From Planctomycetota bacterium (lineage in GTDB: Bacteria > Planctomycetota > J058 > JAJDCQ01), in the NCBI GenBank assembly GCA_029260755.1, contig JAJDCQ010000178.1, positions 43,413 to 107,412 on the forward strand: DNA of 64,000 bases. The letters run 5' to 3'. The notes below the pieces were generated by a model, which saw only the letters and a list, made by a program, of their open reading frames with translations, made no database searches and was not told the origin of the DNA. The position numbers and the translations under genes are program-made. Positions 11,130-20,216 of this stretch are shown here, one piece after another (positions within the stretch are counted from its first letter, which is position 1; every line of letters starts with the position of its first letter).

Positions 11130-11157
11130 GAGGCGGTGAGGGCAACCTCACCGCCTC
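11130..11157 (+). terminator. Strong hairpin after the HELGH protein gene
   Basis: Perfect 12-bp stem GAGGCGGTGAGG/CCTCACCGCCTC with a GCAA tetraloop, 40 nt past the stop at 11089. Only GCGTTGT follows, so it is a terminator-like or 3'-stabilising hairpin rather than a textbook intrinsic terminator. Confidence 0.55.
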
Positions 11158-11181
11158 GCGTTGTACAGGGCGTACCTCCCA

Positions 11182-11320
11182 TTCCTGGAACGGATCACGC
11201 GCAGGCGTGAACCGGACCTCGGCAACGCGCAGTCCGCGTAATCCGCGTAATCCGCGGTTCCACTCGTTCGAACCGGAAGAACGAAACCGCGGACTACGCG
11301 GATTGCGCGGACTGTTCCGG
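11182..11320. repeat. Family C structured repeat, copy C1
   Basis: Inverted arms 11230-11259 (AGTCCGCGTAATCCGCG, 9-bp period) and 11285-11314, 28 of 30 positions complementary, loop about 25 nt. A TTCCTGGAA palindrome lies at 11182-11190. It occupies most of the gene-free stretch 11158-11369; I see no gene there. Confidence 0.8.
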
Positions 11321-11369
11321 TCTGCGCCGAGCCGATGAGATCCGTCGTTGCTGAACCCCTGGCGGCCCT

Positions 11370-11398
11370 TTGTCCCGCCGTCGCCGACCATCCATAAT
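11370..11398 (+). promoter_or_regulatory. Promoter of the Nudix gene
   Basis: TTGTCC (11370-11375), 17 bp, CATAAT (11393-11398); the predicted transcript has a leader of about 30 nt before ATG 11434. Confidence 0.5.
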
Positions 11399-11433
11399 CC
11401 GGGGGATCGAAGCCATCCGGATCCCGAGAACCG

Positions 11434-12078
11434 ATGCTCTCCGACGACGCGCGAACCCAGCTCCGCGGCCTCCTCGACCGGCATCGCCCGGCCGATGACG
11501 CCGAGGCCCGTGACCTCGAGCGGATCCGCGCCTTCGTCGACGAGCACGACGACCCCTGGGATCGGGCCCTGGCGCCGGGCCACCTGACCGGCGCCGCGTT
11601 CGTGATCGATGGGGACGGCCGCCTGCTCCTCACGCACCATCGAAAGCTCGACCTGTGGCTCCAGCTCGGCGGGCATGCGGAGGAGGAGCGACGCGCCTCG
11701 GAGGTCGCTCTGCGCGAGGCGCGCGAGGAGAGCGGCCTCACCGACCTGGCGTTCCATCCAGCTCTGCGCGACGTCGAGCTCGGGCCGCTCCTGCTCGATG
11801 TCGACGTGCACGGGATTCCCGCGCGTGGCGCCGAGCCGGCCCACGATCATCTCGACCTGCGCTTCCTTCTGGTGACCGGGTCGCCGGAGGCGATCGAGCT
11901 CCAGGTCGAGGAGAGCCACGATCTGGCGTGGGTCGATCTCGACGAGGCGCGGCGCCGCTGCGACGCGGGGATCCGTCGGGCGGCCGACAAGATCGCGGCG
12001 CTGACGAAACCGGTGACGACGGCGCCGCTGCCGTCGTCTCACGCCACGGCATCGAGCGAGGAATCGAAGGATCGATGA
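11434..12078 (+). CDS. Nudix hydrolase
   Basis: 214 residues. Hydrolyses a nucleoside diphosphate linked to another moiety; the substrate cannot be told from sequence. The Nudix helix is GGHAEEERRASEVALREARE followed by ESGL: the catalytic REAREE core is intact, while the first conserved acidic position of the box is Arg. Residues 60-175 carry the Nudix fold; the first 55 residues are a helical extension (HLTGAAFVID begins the fold). Its TGA overlaps the ATG of the next small gene. Confidence 0.85.
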   Translation: MLSDDARTQLRGLLDRHRPADDAEARDLERIRAFVDEHDDPWDRALAPGHLTGAAFVIDGDGRLLLTHHRKLDLWLQLGGHAEEERRASEVALREAREESGLTDLAFHPALRDVELGPLLLDVDVHGIPARGAEPAHDHLDLRFLLVTGSPEAIELQVEESHDLAWVDLDEARRRCDAGIRRAADKIAALTKPVTTAPLPSSHATASSEESKDR

Positions 12079-12305
12079 GCTTCCAGGTCAGCTACACCCT
12101 CCAGACGCTCGGCAATCCGCCGCCGCGGTTCTACGTCGAGGAGGCCTTCTGGTGGTGCGATGGCGAGCGGACCATCGCGAACGCCAGGCGGGCGCTCCGA
12201 CAGTGCGGCCGCGCCACGGCCACCGCCGAGCTCCTCGAGGTGCTCCGCAGCGTGAAGCCGCAGCGCGGCGGCCCGAAGAGCGACCGGACGCCTTCGTCCG
12301 ACTGA
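12075..12305 (+). CDS. Small protein coupled to the Nudix hydrolase
   Basis: 76 residues starting at the ATGA overlap with the Nudix gene, which supports translation. Composition is normal for a folded domain (VSYTLQTLGNPPPRFYVEEAFWW is split by a proline turn) with a basic Ser/Lys tail. No membrane segment and no family recognised. Third-position GC fits the neighbours. Confidence 0.6.
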   Translation: MSFQVSYTLQTLGNPPPRFYVEEAFWWCDGERTIANARRALRQCGRATATAELLEVLRSVKPQRGGPKSDRTPSSD

Positions 12306-12440
12306 GCCTCCTCGGCGCTCGACCTCGAGCGGAGCGGGGTCGCTCGACGGGAGCGACGCCGCTCGCTTCGTGTACCGGGCGCCCGATGAAGCGTCCAAGA
12401 GAGACGTGACCGAGGCGGCCCGATCGGAGCGGCGAGCGCC

Positions 12441-13208
12441 ATGAAGGCGGACTTCGGCAAGACGGCCCGGGACTACGGGCGCCACCGCGCGGGCTTCCCC
12501 GACGCGTTCTTCGAGCGGGTCGCGGATGCCTGGGCGATCGGTCTCCCCGGCCAGCGCATCCTCGACCTCGGCACCGGCACCGGCGCCCTCGCCCGCCGCT
12601 TCGCCGCGGGCGGGGCGAGGGTCACCGGGCTCGATCCCGCCCGGCCGCTCCTCGACGAGGGCGCCAGGCTCGCCGCCGAGGCGGGGATCGTCGAGGTGAC
12701 CTGGGTCGAGGCGACCGCCGAGGCGACGGGCCAGGTCGACGGCCGCTTCGACGCCGTCTCCGCCGGTCAGTGCTGGCACTGGTTCGACGGCCCCGCCGTC
12801 GCCGCCGAGGTCGTCCGCGTCCTCGCGCCGGGCGGAAGCGTCCTCGTCGCCCACCTCGACTGGCTCCCCCGCCGCGGCAACGTCGTCGAGGCGACCGAGG
12901 CGCTCATCGCCGCCCACAACCCCGCCTGGGACCTCGGCGGCGGCACCGGGCTCTACCCCCGCTGGCTCACCCAGCTCGCCGACGCCGGGTTCGGCGCGAT
13001 CGAGAGCTTCAGCTTCGATGTGGACATCCCGTACGACCACGAGGACTGGCGCGGAAGGATCCGGGCGAGCGCGGGCGTGGCGGCGAGCCTCGATCAGGAT
13101 GCGGTGGCGCGCTTCGATGCGGCGCACGCGGCGGTGCTGGCGGCGCGCTTCCCGGGGCGGTTGGCGGTTCCGCATCGGGTGTTCGCGGTCCGCGGGGTGA
13201 AGGCGTGA
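12441..13208 (+). CDS. Class I SAM-dependent methyltransferase
   Basis: 255 residues, cytoplasmic. The SAM-binding motif I is ILDLGTGTGALARRFA (residues 41-56), with motif II VTGLDPA and the post-motif FDAVSAGQCWHWF; APGGSVLVAHLDW matches motif III. Closest in style to the Methyltransf_11 (UbiE-like) group with the QxxHWF motif seen in small-molecule methyltransferases. The acceptor is unknown. It is preceded by 135 bp without a clear promoter and may be read from the Nudix promoter. Confidence 0.85.
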   Translation: MKADFGKTARDYGRHRAGFPDAFFERVADAWAIGLPGQRILDLGTGTGALARRFAAGGARVTGLDPARPLLDEGARLAAEAGIVEVTWVEATAEATGQVDGRFDAVSAGQCWHWFDGPAVAAEVVRVLAPGGSVLVAHLDWLPRRGNVVEATEALIAAHNPAWDLGGGTGLYPRWLTQLADAGFGAIESFSFDVDIPYDHEDWRGRIRASAGVAASLDQDAVARFDAAHAAVLAARFPGRLAVPHRVFAVRGVKA

Positions 13209-13272
13209 AGGCGAGAGCCGCTGGTGGAATCGAGGTAGGGAGTCTCGCGCACGTGATTGCCGTCGCGGGGAA

Positions 13273-13422
13273 ACGATCCACAGATTTCACAGATTTCACA
13301 GATCGCCGCGGGCGGGTCCGAGTCGTTGCCGACGCCGAGAAGAACGGGCCTCCGCCCTTGGGCGAGGGATGACCGCCTTCGGCAGCTCCCAATCTGTGTA
13401 ATCTGTGTAATCCGTGGATCGT
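13273..13422. repeat. Family A structured repeat, copy A1
   Basis: Inverted arms 13273-13303 (CACAGATTT, 9-bp period) and 13392-13422, 28 of 31 complementary. The core between them shares GGGTCCGAGTCGTTGCCGA and GACCGCCTTCGGCA with copy A2. A GTTCCCGGAAC palindrome follows at 13448-13458. It sits between the convergent ends of the methyltransferase and kinase genes. Confidence 0.88.
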
Positions 13423-13467
13423 TCCCCGTTCGTGCAAGAAGACCCGAGTTCCCGGAACCGAACGCGG

Positions 13468-16400
13468 TCAATCGCCGCCGCCGCCGCCGGCCTTCGGCAA
13501 CGTCAGCACCAGGCGGATCCCGATGTCGGTCGCCGGCTCGTCCGGCGAGGCGAGGCGCCGCGCGGACGTCTTCAGGTCGTTCTCGTCGCTGAAGTAGGAC
13601 CCACCCTTGACGACGACTTGACCGTCGTCGCCCTCGGTCGTCGTCCACTCGGCGACGTTGCCGGCCATGTCGTGGCAGCCGTAGGGGCTGCTCCCGTCGT
13701 CCTTGGTCGACTTGATCGCGGCGAGCCGGACGAGCGAGACCCGGGTCGAGGCGAAGCTGTCGCCCCAGGGGTAGATCAGCCCTTCGGTGCCCGAGGCCGC
13801 CTTCTCCCACTCCGCCTCGGTCGGCAGTCGGATGTGGACGACCGCGCTCCGCTTGTTGAGCCACTCGCAGAACAGCTTGGCCGTCTTGAGGGTCACGCCC
13901 GTGATCGGGAAGTCGCGCGTCTCCAGCGGCGCCTTCCCGCTCTCGCCCCAGTCGGCGGGCTTGAGGTCGGGGTGGGCGCGGATGAACGGCTCCCACTCGA
14001 GCTGGGTCAGCTCGAACGTCGCCACGTAGAACTCGTCGACGTGGACCGGGGTCTTGTCCGGACCCATCGGGAACTCGCCCGGCGGCACGCGGACGAAGCT
14101 CTCGGGGATCTCGCTGATGATGTCGGCGAGGTTGCGCAGGCGCGCCTCGGTCTCCTCGAGGTCCTTGCGGAGCACCTCGTCGTCGCCGGCGAGGGCGAGG
14201 GCCGTCTTGATCTTCGCGATCGCCGCGCCGACGTCGCGCTCGTTCTCGAGCTTCCCGGCGTCGGTGACGTGCTTGGCGATCGCGGCCTTACGGGCCTCGC
14301 GCTCGCGGGTCATCGCATCATCGATCGCCCTGGCCCGGATCGCTCGCGCCTGCTGGACCGCCTCGTAGTCCCGCTGCGCGCGCGGCACGTGGACCGCTCC
14401 GGTGCCGCGGCCCCGCTCGATGTACTCGGCCAGGCTGGCGGCCGCCTCGTCGAAGGTCTCGAGGGCCAGCTCGGTCTCGCCCTCGATCTTCGCCCAGGCG
14501 GCGCGGGCGTCGAGGTAGTCGCGTGCATCGACGAGCGCCGCGTCGACGCGCTCGCCGATCGATGCGAGCGCATCGCCGGCGTCGCCTCCGAGCTTCTCCG
14601 CGAGCTCGTTCGCGCGGCCGCGCTGCGTCTCGATCTCTTCGGGGGTCGACTCGTCGTTGCCGTCCGCGAACGCGGCCAGGACGCCGACGAGCTTCTCGAG
14701 CTCGATCTCGAGCCTTCCGCGCTCGGAGCTGTTCCGGAGCTTCTCGCGGGCCGTGCGCGTCTCGGCGACGTCGAGGACGGCCAGCGCCTGCCGGTAGAGG
14801 TCGAGCGCCGCGTCGACGTCGCCGCTCTTCTCGGCGGTGCGGGCGGCCGCGACCAGGCGGGTGTGCTCGAGGCGACGGACGAGGGTCGCGAGCTCCTCCT
14901 CCTCCTCCTCCGTCTTCGCGTCGAGCTTGCCGAGCGCCTCGATCGCCTCGGCCGCGGCGTCGACGTCGAGGGCCTCGAGGGCGGCCTCGGCGGCCCTCGT
15001 GTGCTCGGAGAACTCGGCCTCGCGGGCGAGGTCGCTCGCCCGCGCCTCGAGCTCCTCGAGCGTCCCCGGGAACGGCTTCTGGGCCTCGATCGCTCCGAGC
15101 GCGGTGGCGTCGCGCCACGCCGCGACCGTCTCGGCGGCCGCGCTCGCGGCGACGGCCACGTCCCGCTCCCCTTCGACGCGCGACCACGAGCTCTTCGAGT
15201 CGGCGAGCGCCTTCTCGAGGCGACGGATCCGTTCCTTCTCGAGCGCCCCGGCGTGGGCGACCAGCCCCGGGTCGCCCGGGTAGAGCTCGAGGGCGTCCTC
15301 GACGATGCCGATTCCCTTGACCAGCTCGGCGACGGTCGGCGCGCCGATCGGCGAGGCCGCGACCACCGTCGAGACATCGGCGGACTGGCGGTTGGTCCGG
15401 AAGAGCGCGACCGCGCCGACCGCCAGGACGATCGTGACGATCGTGCAGACGCCGGCGACGGCGAGCGACCTCCCGCGCGAGGGCGGCACCGGCACCTCGG
15501 GCTCGCTTCGGCGCGGCGGCCGATCGACGTCGACGGTGTCGCCGCCGATCTCCGCCTCGGGCGCGGTCTTGCGCCGCCCGGCGGACGCCGCCGCCGGCTC
15601 GGTCCGGGCCTGCTGGATCCCGCTGGCCGGCGCGACCGGCACCAGCTCGGTCCGCCCGCCGGCGGCCGGCGGGGAGGGACGACTCGGCGCGACCGGCGGC
15701 GGGAACGGGCCGGGCGCGTCCGCGCTCGCGGGAGCGACCGGCTGGGCCGGAGCGCTCAGGGTGCCCGACTCGCCCGGGAGGGCGAAGAGCTTGCCGATCA
15801 CGCGCTGCTCGATCGCGTCGGCCACCTCCTGCGCGGTCTGGAAGCGGTCGGAGGGCTTCTTCTCGAGCAGCCGCATCACGACCTGCTCGAGGGCGGGCGG
15901 CACGGCGAGGTCGGGCCGGACCTCGGCGAAGCTGGGGACGTCCTCGAGGATGTGCTTGCCCAGGTAGCCGATCGAGGTCTCGGACTCGAACGGGAGCCGC
16001 CCGGTCAGCATCTCGAACAGGATCACGCCGGTCGCGTAGAGGTCGCTTCGCCCGTCGATCGGCTGGCTGCTCGCCTGCTCGGGGCTCATGTACTGCGGCG
16101 TGCCGGTGACCGTCCCCTCCTGCGTCTTGAAGAGGATCTCGATGTCGGTCCCGCCGTCGTCCTCGGGGCCCTGGGCGAGCGCCTCGTCGGGATCGAGCAC
16201 CTTCACGACGCCGAAGTCCATCACCTTCACGACGTCCATGCCGTGGCGGTCGGCGGCGATGATGATGTTCTCGGGCTTCAGGTCGCGATGGACGATGCCG
16301 ACCTTGTGGGCCTCGCCGACGGCGCTCAGGATCTGGCGGACGATCCCGATCGAGCGCTCGACCGTGAGGCCGCCCTCGCGCTTCATCAGGACGTCGAGCC

Positions 16401-17778
16401 CCTCGCCGTCGACGAGCTCCATCGCCATGTAGTAGATCTCGCCCTCGCCGACGCCCGCGTCGGTGATCTGGACGACGTTGCGATGCCGGAAGCTCGACAG
16501 CGCCCGGACCTCGCGCTTGAAGCGCTCGACGCTCTCGTGGCTCTTCAGCAGGGCCGAGTGGAGCACCTTGAAGGCGAGGGTCTTCTCCATCAGGACGTGC
16601 TCGGCGCGGTAGACCACGCCCATGCCGCCCTCGGCGATCGGCTCGAGGATCCGATAGCGGTTCGAGATCACCTTCCCGGTGAGCGCCCCGCGCTTCGCCA
16701 CGCCGTGGCCCGGGCCCCGCGCGACGGGCGCGGCGGTGGGCGCGGGCGCGGGAACCGGAGCCGGAGCCGGAGCCGGCGCGGCGACCGGAATCGGCTCGGC
16801 GGTGGGGACGGCCGTCGGCGGCACGACCTCGGCGGCGATCACCGGCTCGGGCTCGCCCTCGTCGGGCGCGTCGAGGGTGACCGGCCCGGTCGCGTAGCTC
16901 GGCGAAGGAAGCGGGAGCGGCGGCGGCGTGGGATCGGGCTCCGCGAACGGGGAGGCGTCGTCGCTCTGCGGCGGTCCCTCCTGCTCCACCGTCGCCTCGA
17001 GGGTGACCGGGGCCGTCGGGGCCGGCGGCGGAGGCGCGGCCGAGATCGGCTCGTCCTCCTCGATCGAGTCGGCCACGCCCGGCTGCCACACCGGTCGTCG
17101 CGACGGCGCCGGGGCGTCGTCCTCGAGGTCGGGCGGCGTCCCCTCGATCGTCGCCTCGAGCGCCGGGGCGGGCGAGCGCTCGGCGTGGTCGAGGCCGCTC
17201 GCGGCCGGGCGGTCGACGACGGTGCGGGCGTCGTGGACCGATGGGACCGCGCCGGATGCGTCGCCGTCCTCGACGACGGCCAGGCCGAGCGCGGCCAGGT
17301 CGTCGTTCTCGCCGCCGTTGTCGCCGGCGAGCGCCTCGTATCCCCGCGCCTCGACCTCCTCGATCTCTTCGGAGAGGCGTCGAAGCTCCTCGTCGGTGAC
17401 CTGCTCGTTCTGTTCCGACGTGATCGCGCCGCGCTCGAGAAGGAGGTTCGCGATCCGCACCTTGTAGCGCTGCCGGGTCTGCTCCTCGAAGCACGCCTGC
17501 AGGATCTCGCGGTCGACCAGCCCGCGCTCGACGATGATCTTGGCGTAGAGGCGCTCGGCCCGGACGAACTGGGTGAGCGCCTGCGCCTTCTGGATCGTCT
17601 TCGCGCGGTCGGCGCTGATGTCGCCGTTCTCGACGAGCATCTCGAGGAGCGAGGGGAGCTCGGATGAATCCTCCACACCGCCCGAGCGCGACTCGAGGCA
17701 GCGTTTGACGGCCTCGGGCGTCGTGAGGCCGTTCTTGAGGAGGATCTGTCCGCTGAGGATGTCTTGATAGCGTAGCAT
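13468..17778 (-). CDS. Ser/Thr protein kinase with tandem N-terminal modules and C-terminal SUMF1-like domain
   Basis: 1436 residues. Residues 1-125 hold two copies of a short helical module (LLKNGLTTPEAVKRCLES and IIVERGLVDREILQACFEE) also seen in three other proteins here. A Pro/Ala-rich linker leads to a kinase at about 372-640 (AEGGMGVVYRAEH, HRDLKPEN, DFGVVKV, GTPQYMSPEQ). A membrane segment lies near 771-795, a helical region spans 800-1210, and a SUMF1-like domain 1221-1430 contains RVPPGEFPMG, RLPTEAEWEKAA and GGSYFSDENDL. The cysteines that copper-type FGE enzymes use are absent, so this is a binding rather than a formylglycine-forming domain. It has a near-consensus promoter. Confidence 0.93.
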   Translation of the reverse strand: MLRYQDILSGQILLKNGLTTPEAVKRCLESRSGGVEDSSELPSLLEMLVENGDISADRAKTIQKAQALTQFVRAERLYAKIIVERGLVDREILQACFEEQTRQRYKVRIANLLLERGAITSEQNEQVTDEELRRLSEEIEEVEARGYEALAGDNGGENDDLAALGLAVVEDGDASGAVPSVHDARTVVDRPAASGLDHAERSPAPALEATIEGTPPDLEDDAPAPSRRPVWQPGVADSIEEDEPISAAPPPPAPTAPVTLEATVEQEGPPQSDDASPFAEPDPTPPPLPLPSPSYATGPVTLDAPDEGEPEPVIAAEVVPPTAVPTAEPIPVAAPAPAPAPVPAPAPTAAPVARGPGHGVAKRGALTGKVISNRYRILEPIAEGGMGVVYRAEHVLMEKTLAFKVLHSALLKSHESVERFKREVRALSSFRHRNVVQITDAGVGEGEIYYMAMELVDGEGLDVLMKREGGLTVERSIGIVRQILSAVGEAHKVGIVHRDLKPENIIIAADRHGMDVVKVMDFGVVKVLDPDEALAQGPEDDGGTDIEILFKTQEGTVTGTPQYMSPEQASSQPIDGRSDLYATGVILFEMLTGRLPFESETSIGYLGKHILEDVPSFAEVRPDLAVPPALEQVVMRLLEKKPSDRFQTAQEVADAIEQRVIGKLFALPGESGTLSAPAQPVAPASADAPGPFPPPVAPSRPSPPAAGGRTELVPVAPASGIQQARTEPAAASAGRRKTAPEAEIGGDTVDVDRPPRRSEPEVPVPPSRGRSLAVAGVCTIVTIVLAVGAVALFRTNRQSADVSTVVAASPIGAPTVAELVKGIGIVEDALELYPGDPGLVAHAGALEKERIRRLEKALADSKSSWSRVEGERDVAVAASAAAETVAAWRDATALGAIEAQKPFPGTLEELEARASDLAREAEFSEHTRAAEAALEALDVDAAAEAIEALGKLDAKTEEEEEELATLVRRLEHTRLVAAARTAEKSGDVDAALDLYRQALAVLDVAETRTAREKLRNSSERGRLEIELEKLVGVLAAFADGNDESTPEEIETQRGRANELAEKLGGDAGDALASIGERVDAALVDARDYLDARAAWAKIEGETELALETFDEAAASLAEYIERGRGTGAVHVPRAQRDYEAVQQARAIRARAIDDAMTREREARKAAIAKHVTDAGKLENERDVGAAIAKIKTALALAGDDEVLRKDLEETEARLRNLADIISEIPESFVRVPPGEFPMGPDKTPVHVDEFYVATFELTQLEWEPFIRAHPDLKPADWGESGKAPLETRDFPITGVTLKTAKLFCEWLNKRSAVVHIRLPTEAEWEKAASGTEGLIYPWGDSFASTRVSLVRLAAIKSTKDDGSSPYGCHDMAGNVAEWTTTEGDDGQVVVKGGSYFSDENDLKTSARRLASPDEPATDIGIRLVLTLPKAGGGGGD

Positions 17779-17855
17779 TGGGTGCGCGGCTCAGCGCGGG
17801 CCCGAGTGCCGCCGCCCGGGGCGGGAAGCGGGCGCCGGAAGCCTCTGCGCGGGCG

Positions 17856-17884
17856 ATTATAGAGCCCGCCCCAGACGCTTTCAA
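17856..17884 (-). promoter_or_regulatory. Near-consensus promoter of the kinase gene
   Basis: On the minus strand TTGAAA (17879-17884), 17 bp, TATAAT (17856-17861): a full -10 consensus. The start codon lies about 70 nt downstream of the predicted transcription start. Confidence 0.8.
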
Positions 17885-17925
17885 ACCCGGCAGGCCCCGG
17901 GGTCCTGGCCGAGGCCCCGGGCGCC

Positions 17926-17955
17926 TTGAAAGCCGCTTCGTCACAGGTCTATAAT
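17926..17955 (+). promoter_or_regulatory. Near-consensus promoter of the FHA/PP2C gene
   Basis: TTGAAA (17926-17931), 18 bp, TATAAT (17950-17955), divergent from the kinase promoter with 41 bp between the two -35 boxes. The predicted leader to ATG 18195 is about 230 nt, the longest here; I found no riboswitch-like fold in it. Together with the minus-strand promoter it accounts for the gene-free stretch 17779-18194. Confidence 0.7.
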
Positions 17956-18194
17956 GCCCACGCTGGACTCTCCTCTAGAGCTTAGGCACGGGCGGGTCGA
18001 AGGTTAGTGCGAGGCCGACGGATTCGGCTCCGGCTCCTTCCGGCGCGCTCGAGGTGACGACGAGACCGATCCTTCTCCAGCCGGACGAGCGCGCGAGCGC
18101 TCCCCGGGCTCTCGGTGAGTCCTTGTGTGCGGGGAGTCGACCAGGTCGGCCCCCCACGTTGCCGGCGCTCGGCGTCGGATCGGGGCGGACGGCC

Positions 18195-20216
18195 ATGCCG
18201 CGGTTGATCCTGATCGAGGGACCGCAGAGCGGGAACTTCTTCCGGCTGGGGCAGCAGAACTTCCTCGGCTGGGCGAACGGCTCCCTCTCGTTCAGCTACA
18301 CCGACAACATTCTCCAGAAGCAGCTCGTCATCCGCAGCGCCGGTCCCAACTTCGAGCTCCTCAACATCGGTCAGACCGAGCCGATCCAGGTCAACGGCGC
18401 CGCCGTGCAGCACACCTTCCTGCAACACGGCGACCTGATCTCGATGCGTGACTCGCTCATGATCTTCGACGCCGATGAGAGCGCGAGCGAGAGCAGCCAG
18501 CACCCGGGCCTCGGCGCCCTCCAGCAGGCGGTCCGCCCGTCGGACAGCGTGCGGATCAGCGCGCTGCCCCCCGGCGAGGAGAGCGACAACCTCTTCGGGA
18601 CGATCTCGATCCGCCGCGACCAGGCGGACAAGGCCGACCACGACAAGATCAACCACCGCCAGAAGCACTTCTCGGATCACGACCAGATCCTCAAGGGGAT
18701 CCAGGACGGGCGCCGGATCGCGACCCTGTTCAACATCTCGAGCAAGATCTCGACGATCCACGACCTGAACGAGCTCCTGAACGCGCTCCTCGACGTGATC
18801 TTCGAGGAGCTGCCCGCCGACCGCGGGTCGATCCTGCTCTTCGACAGCAGCCAGCGCCGGCTGCGGACGATGGCGAAGAAGCTGCGGCACGGGAACCCCG
18901 ACGACAAGGTCAAGATCAGCCGGTCGATCGTGAAGGAGGTGCTCCGGACCAAGGAGTCGATCCTCACGATCGACGCCCAGAGCGACCAGCGGATCAACAT
19001 GGCCCTCTCGATCGTCGACCAGGGCATCCGGAGCGCCCTCTGCGTCCCGCTCGTCTGGAACGAGAAGATCCTCGGGATCATCCATCTCGACACGACCGAG
19101 CAGGTGCGCGCCTTCGCCCGGGAGGACCTCGAGATGATGACGGCGGTCGCCATGCAGGCCGCCCTCGCGATCGAGAACGCTCGCCTGATCAAGGAGATGG
19201 CCGAGAAGGAGCGGATGAAGTACGAGCTCAACCTCGCCTCGACCATCCAGCGCCAGCTCCTCCCGAAGAAGCTCCCCAAGACGAACGACATCGAGGTCTA
19301 CGGGAAGATGATCCCGGCGAAGGAGCTCGGCGGCGACTACTTCGACTTCATGCAGCACGACGAGAAGCGGATGCACATCTGCATCGGCGACGTCAGCGGC
19401 AAGGGCGTCCCGGCCGGCCTCGTCATGGTGATGGCCCGGAGCCACTTCCGCGCGCTCACCAAGGCGAGCCACGACTGGCCGGCGAACAAGATCCTCGGCG
19501 AGGCGAACCGGCTGCTGCACGCGGACACCAAGCGCGAGATGTTCATGTCCGCGCTCCTCCTCGAGTGGAACGAGGACGAGGGCAAGCTCCGGTGGAGCGG
19601 GGCCGGCCACGAGCACCTGATCATCTACCGGGCGAAGACCCGCCGGAGCGAGGCGATCCGGGCCGGCGGGATCGCGCTGGGGCTCGTCCCCGACATCGAG
19701 GAGCGCCTCGAGGAGCACGTCCTCGAGCTCGAGCCGGGCGACGCCGTCCTCCTCTACACCGACGGCATCACCGAGGCGAAGAACCCCCAGGGCAACTTCT
19801 TCGCCGCGAACGACCTCGGCCCGGTCCTGCGCCTCGTCGACCTCTACGGGTATCTGTCGGCGAAGGAGCTCCTCGAGGCGGTCCTGTGGGACCTGAAGAC
19901 GTTCATTGGCGGCGCCGAGCAGGCGGACGACATCACGGTCGTCACCCTGAAGCGGCGGACCGACGGCGCGGTCGCGAGCGCTTCGGGCGCGGTGGCGACG
20001 ATGGCGCCGCCCCCGGCCGGCGAGCCCGGCGTGGCCCCGGGGCCGACCCCCGGCGTGCCCTACGATCCGGCGACCGGGCGGCACCGGGCCCCCTCGACGG
20101 TGCAGCCGCCGTCGGACACCGGCCGCCACCAGCGCCCGCCGAGCGGCAGCTTCGGCGAGGTCCCGCCGTCCTCGAGCCCGTCGAGCGGGGATCACCTCCC
20201 GCCGTCGTCCGGATGA
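18195..20216 (+). CDS. FHA-like, GAF and SpoIIE/RsbU-type PP2C phosphatase
   Basis: 673 residues. Start ATG 18195 (MPRLILIEGPQSGNFF) begins the FHA-like fold; an upstream in-frame GTG at 18054 adds only unstructured sequence. Residues 1-100 are FHA-like, 180-330 a GAF domain (LLDVIFEELPADRGSILLF), 365-590 a PP2C of the RsbU class with metal-binding aspartates in GGDYFD, GDVSGKG, YTDGITEAKN and ADDITVV. The tail is Pro-rich. Role by family: dephosphorylates Ser/Thr on an anti-sigma-factor antagonist or similar target, with FHA reading a phosphothreonine. It is divergent from a Ser/Thr kinase, a natural kinase/phosphatase pair. It couples to dusB by ATGA. Confidence 0.92.
   Translation: MPRLILIEGPQSGNFFRLGQQNFLGWANGSLSFSYTDNILQKQLVIRSAGPNFELLNIGQTEPIQVNGAAVQHTFLQHGDLISMRDSLMIFDADESASESSQHPGLGALQQAVRPSDSVRISALPPGEESDNLFGTISIRRDQADKADHDKINHRQKHFSDHDQILKGIQDGRRIATLFNISSKISTIHDLNELLNALLDVIFEELPADRGSILLFDSSQRRLRTMAKKLRHGNPDDKVKISRSIVKEVLRTKESILTIDAQSDQRINMALSIVDQGIRSALCVPLVWNEKILGIIHLDTTEQVRAFAREDLEMMTAVAMQAALAIENARLIKEMAEKERMKYELNLASTIQRQLLPKKLPKTNDIEVYGKMIPAKELGGDYFDFMQHDEKRMHICIGDVSGKGVPAGLVMVMARSHFRALTKASHDWPANKILGEANRLLHADTKREMFMSALLLEWNEDEGKLRWSGAGHEHLIIYRAKTRRSEAIRAGGIALGLVPDIEERLEEHVLELEPGDAVLLYTDGITEAKNPQGNFFAANDLGPVLRLVDLYGYLSAKELLEAVLWDLKTFIGGAEQADDITVVTLKRRTDGAVASASGAVATMAPPPAGEPGVAPGPTPGVPYDPATGRHRAPSTVQPPSDTGRHQRPPSGSFGEVPPSSSPSSGDHLPPSSG

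Noticed and set aside
12039..13175. Minus-strand 378-codon open frame opposite the small protein and methyltransferase genes
   Set aside because: Antisense to a clear SAM methyltransferase; the product lacks any fold or motif.
13273..13422. Family A elements as ordinary intrinsic terminators
   Set aside because: Arms are separated by about 90 nt with a conserved core, no U-tract follows, and copy A3 lies upstream of a gene rather than only after gene ends.
18054..18194. Longer N-terminus for the FHA/PP2C phosphatase from GTG 18054
   Set aside because: The added 47 residues are Pro/Arg-rich and precede the natural FHA start at MPRLILIEG.
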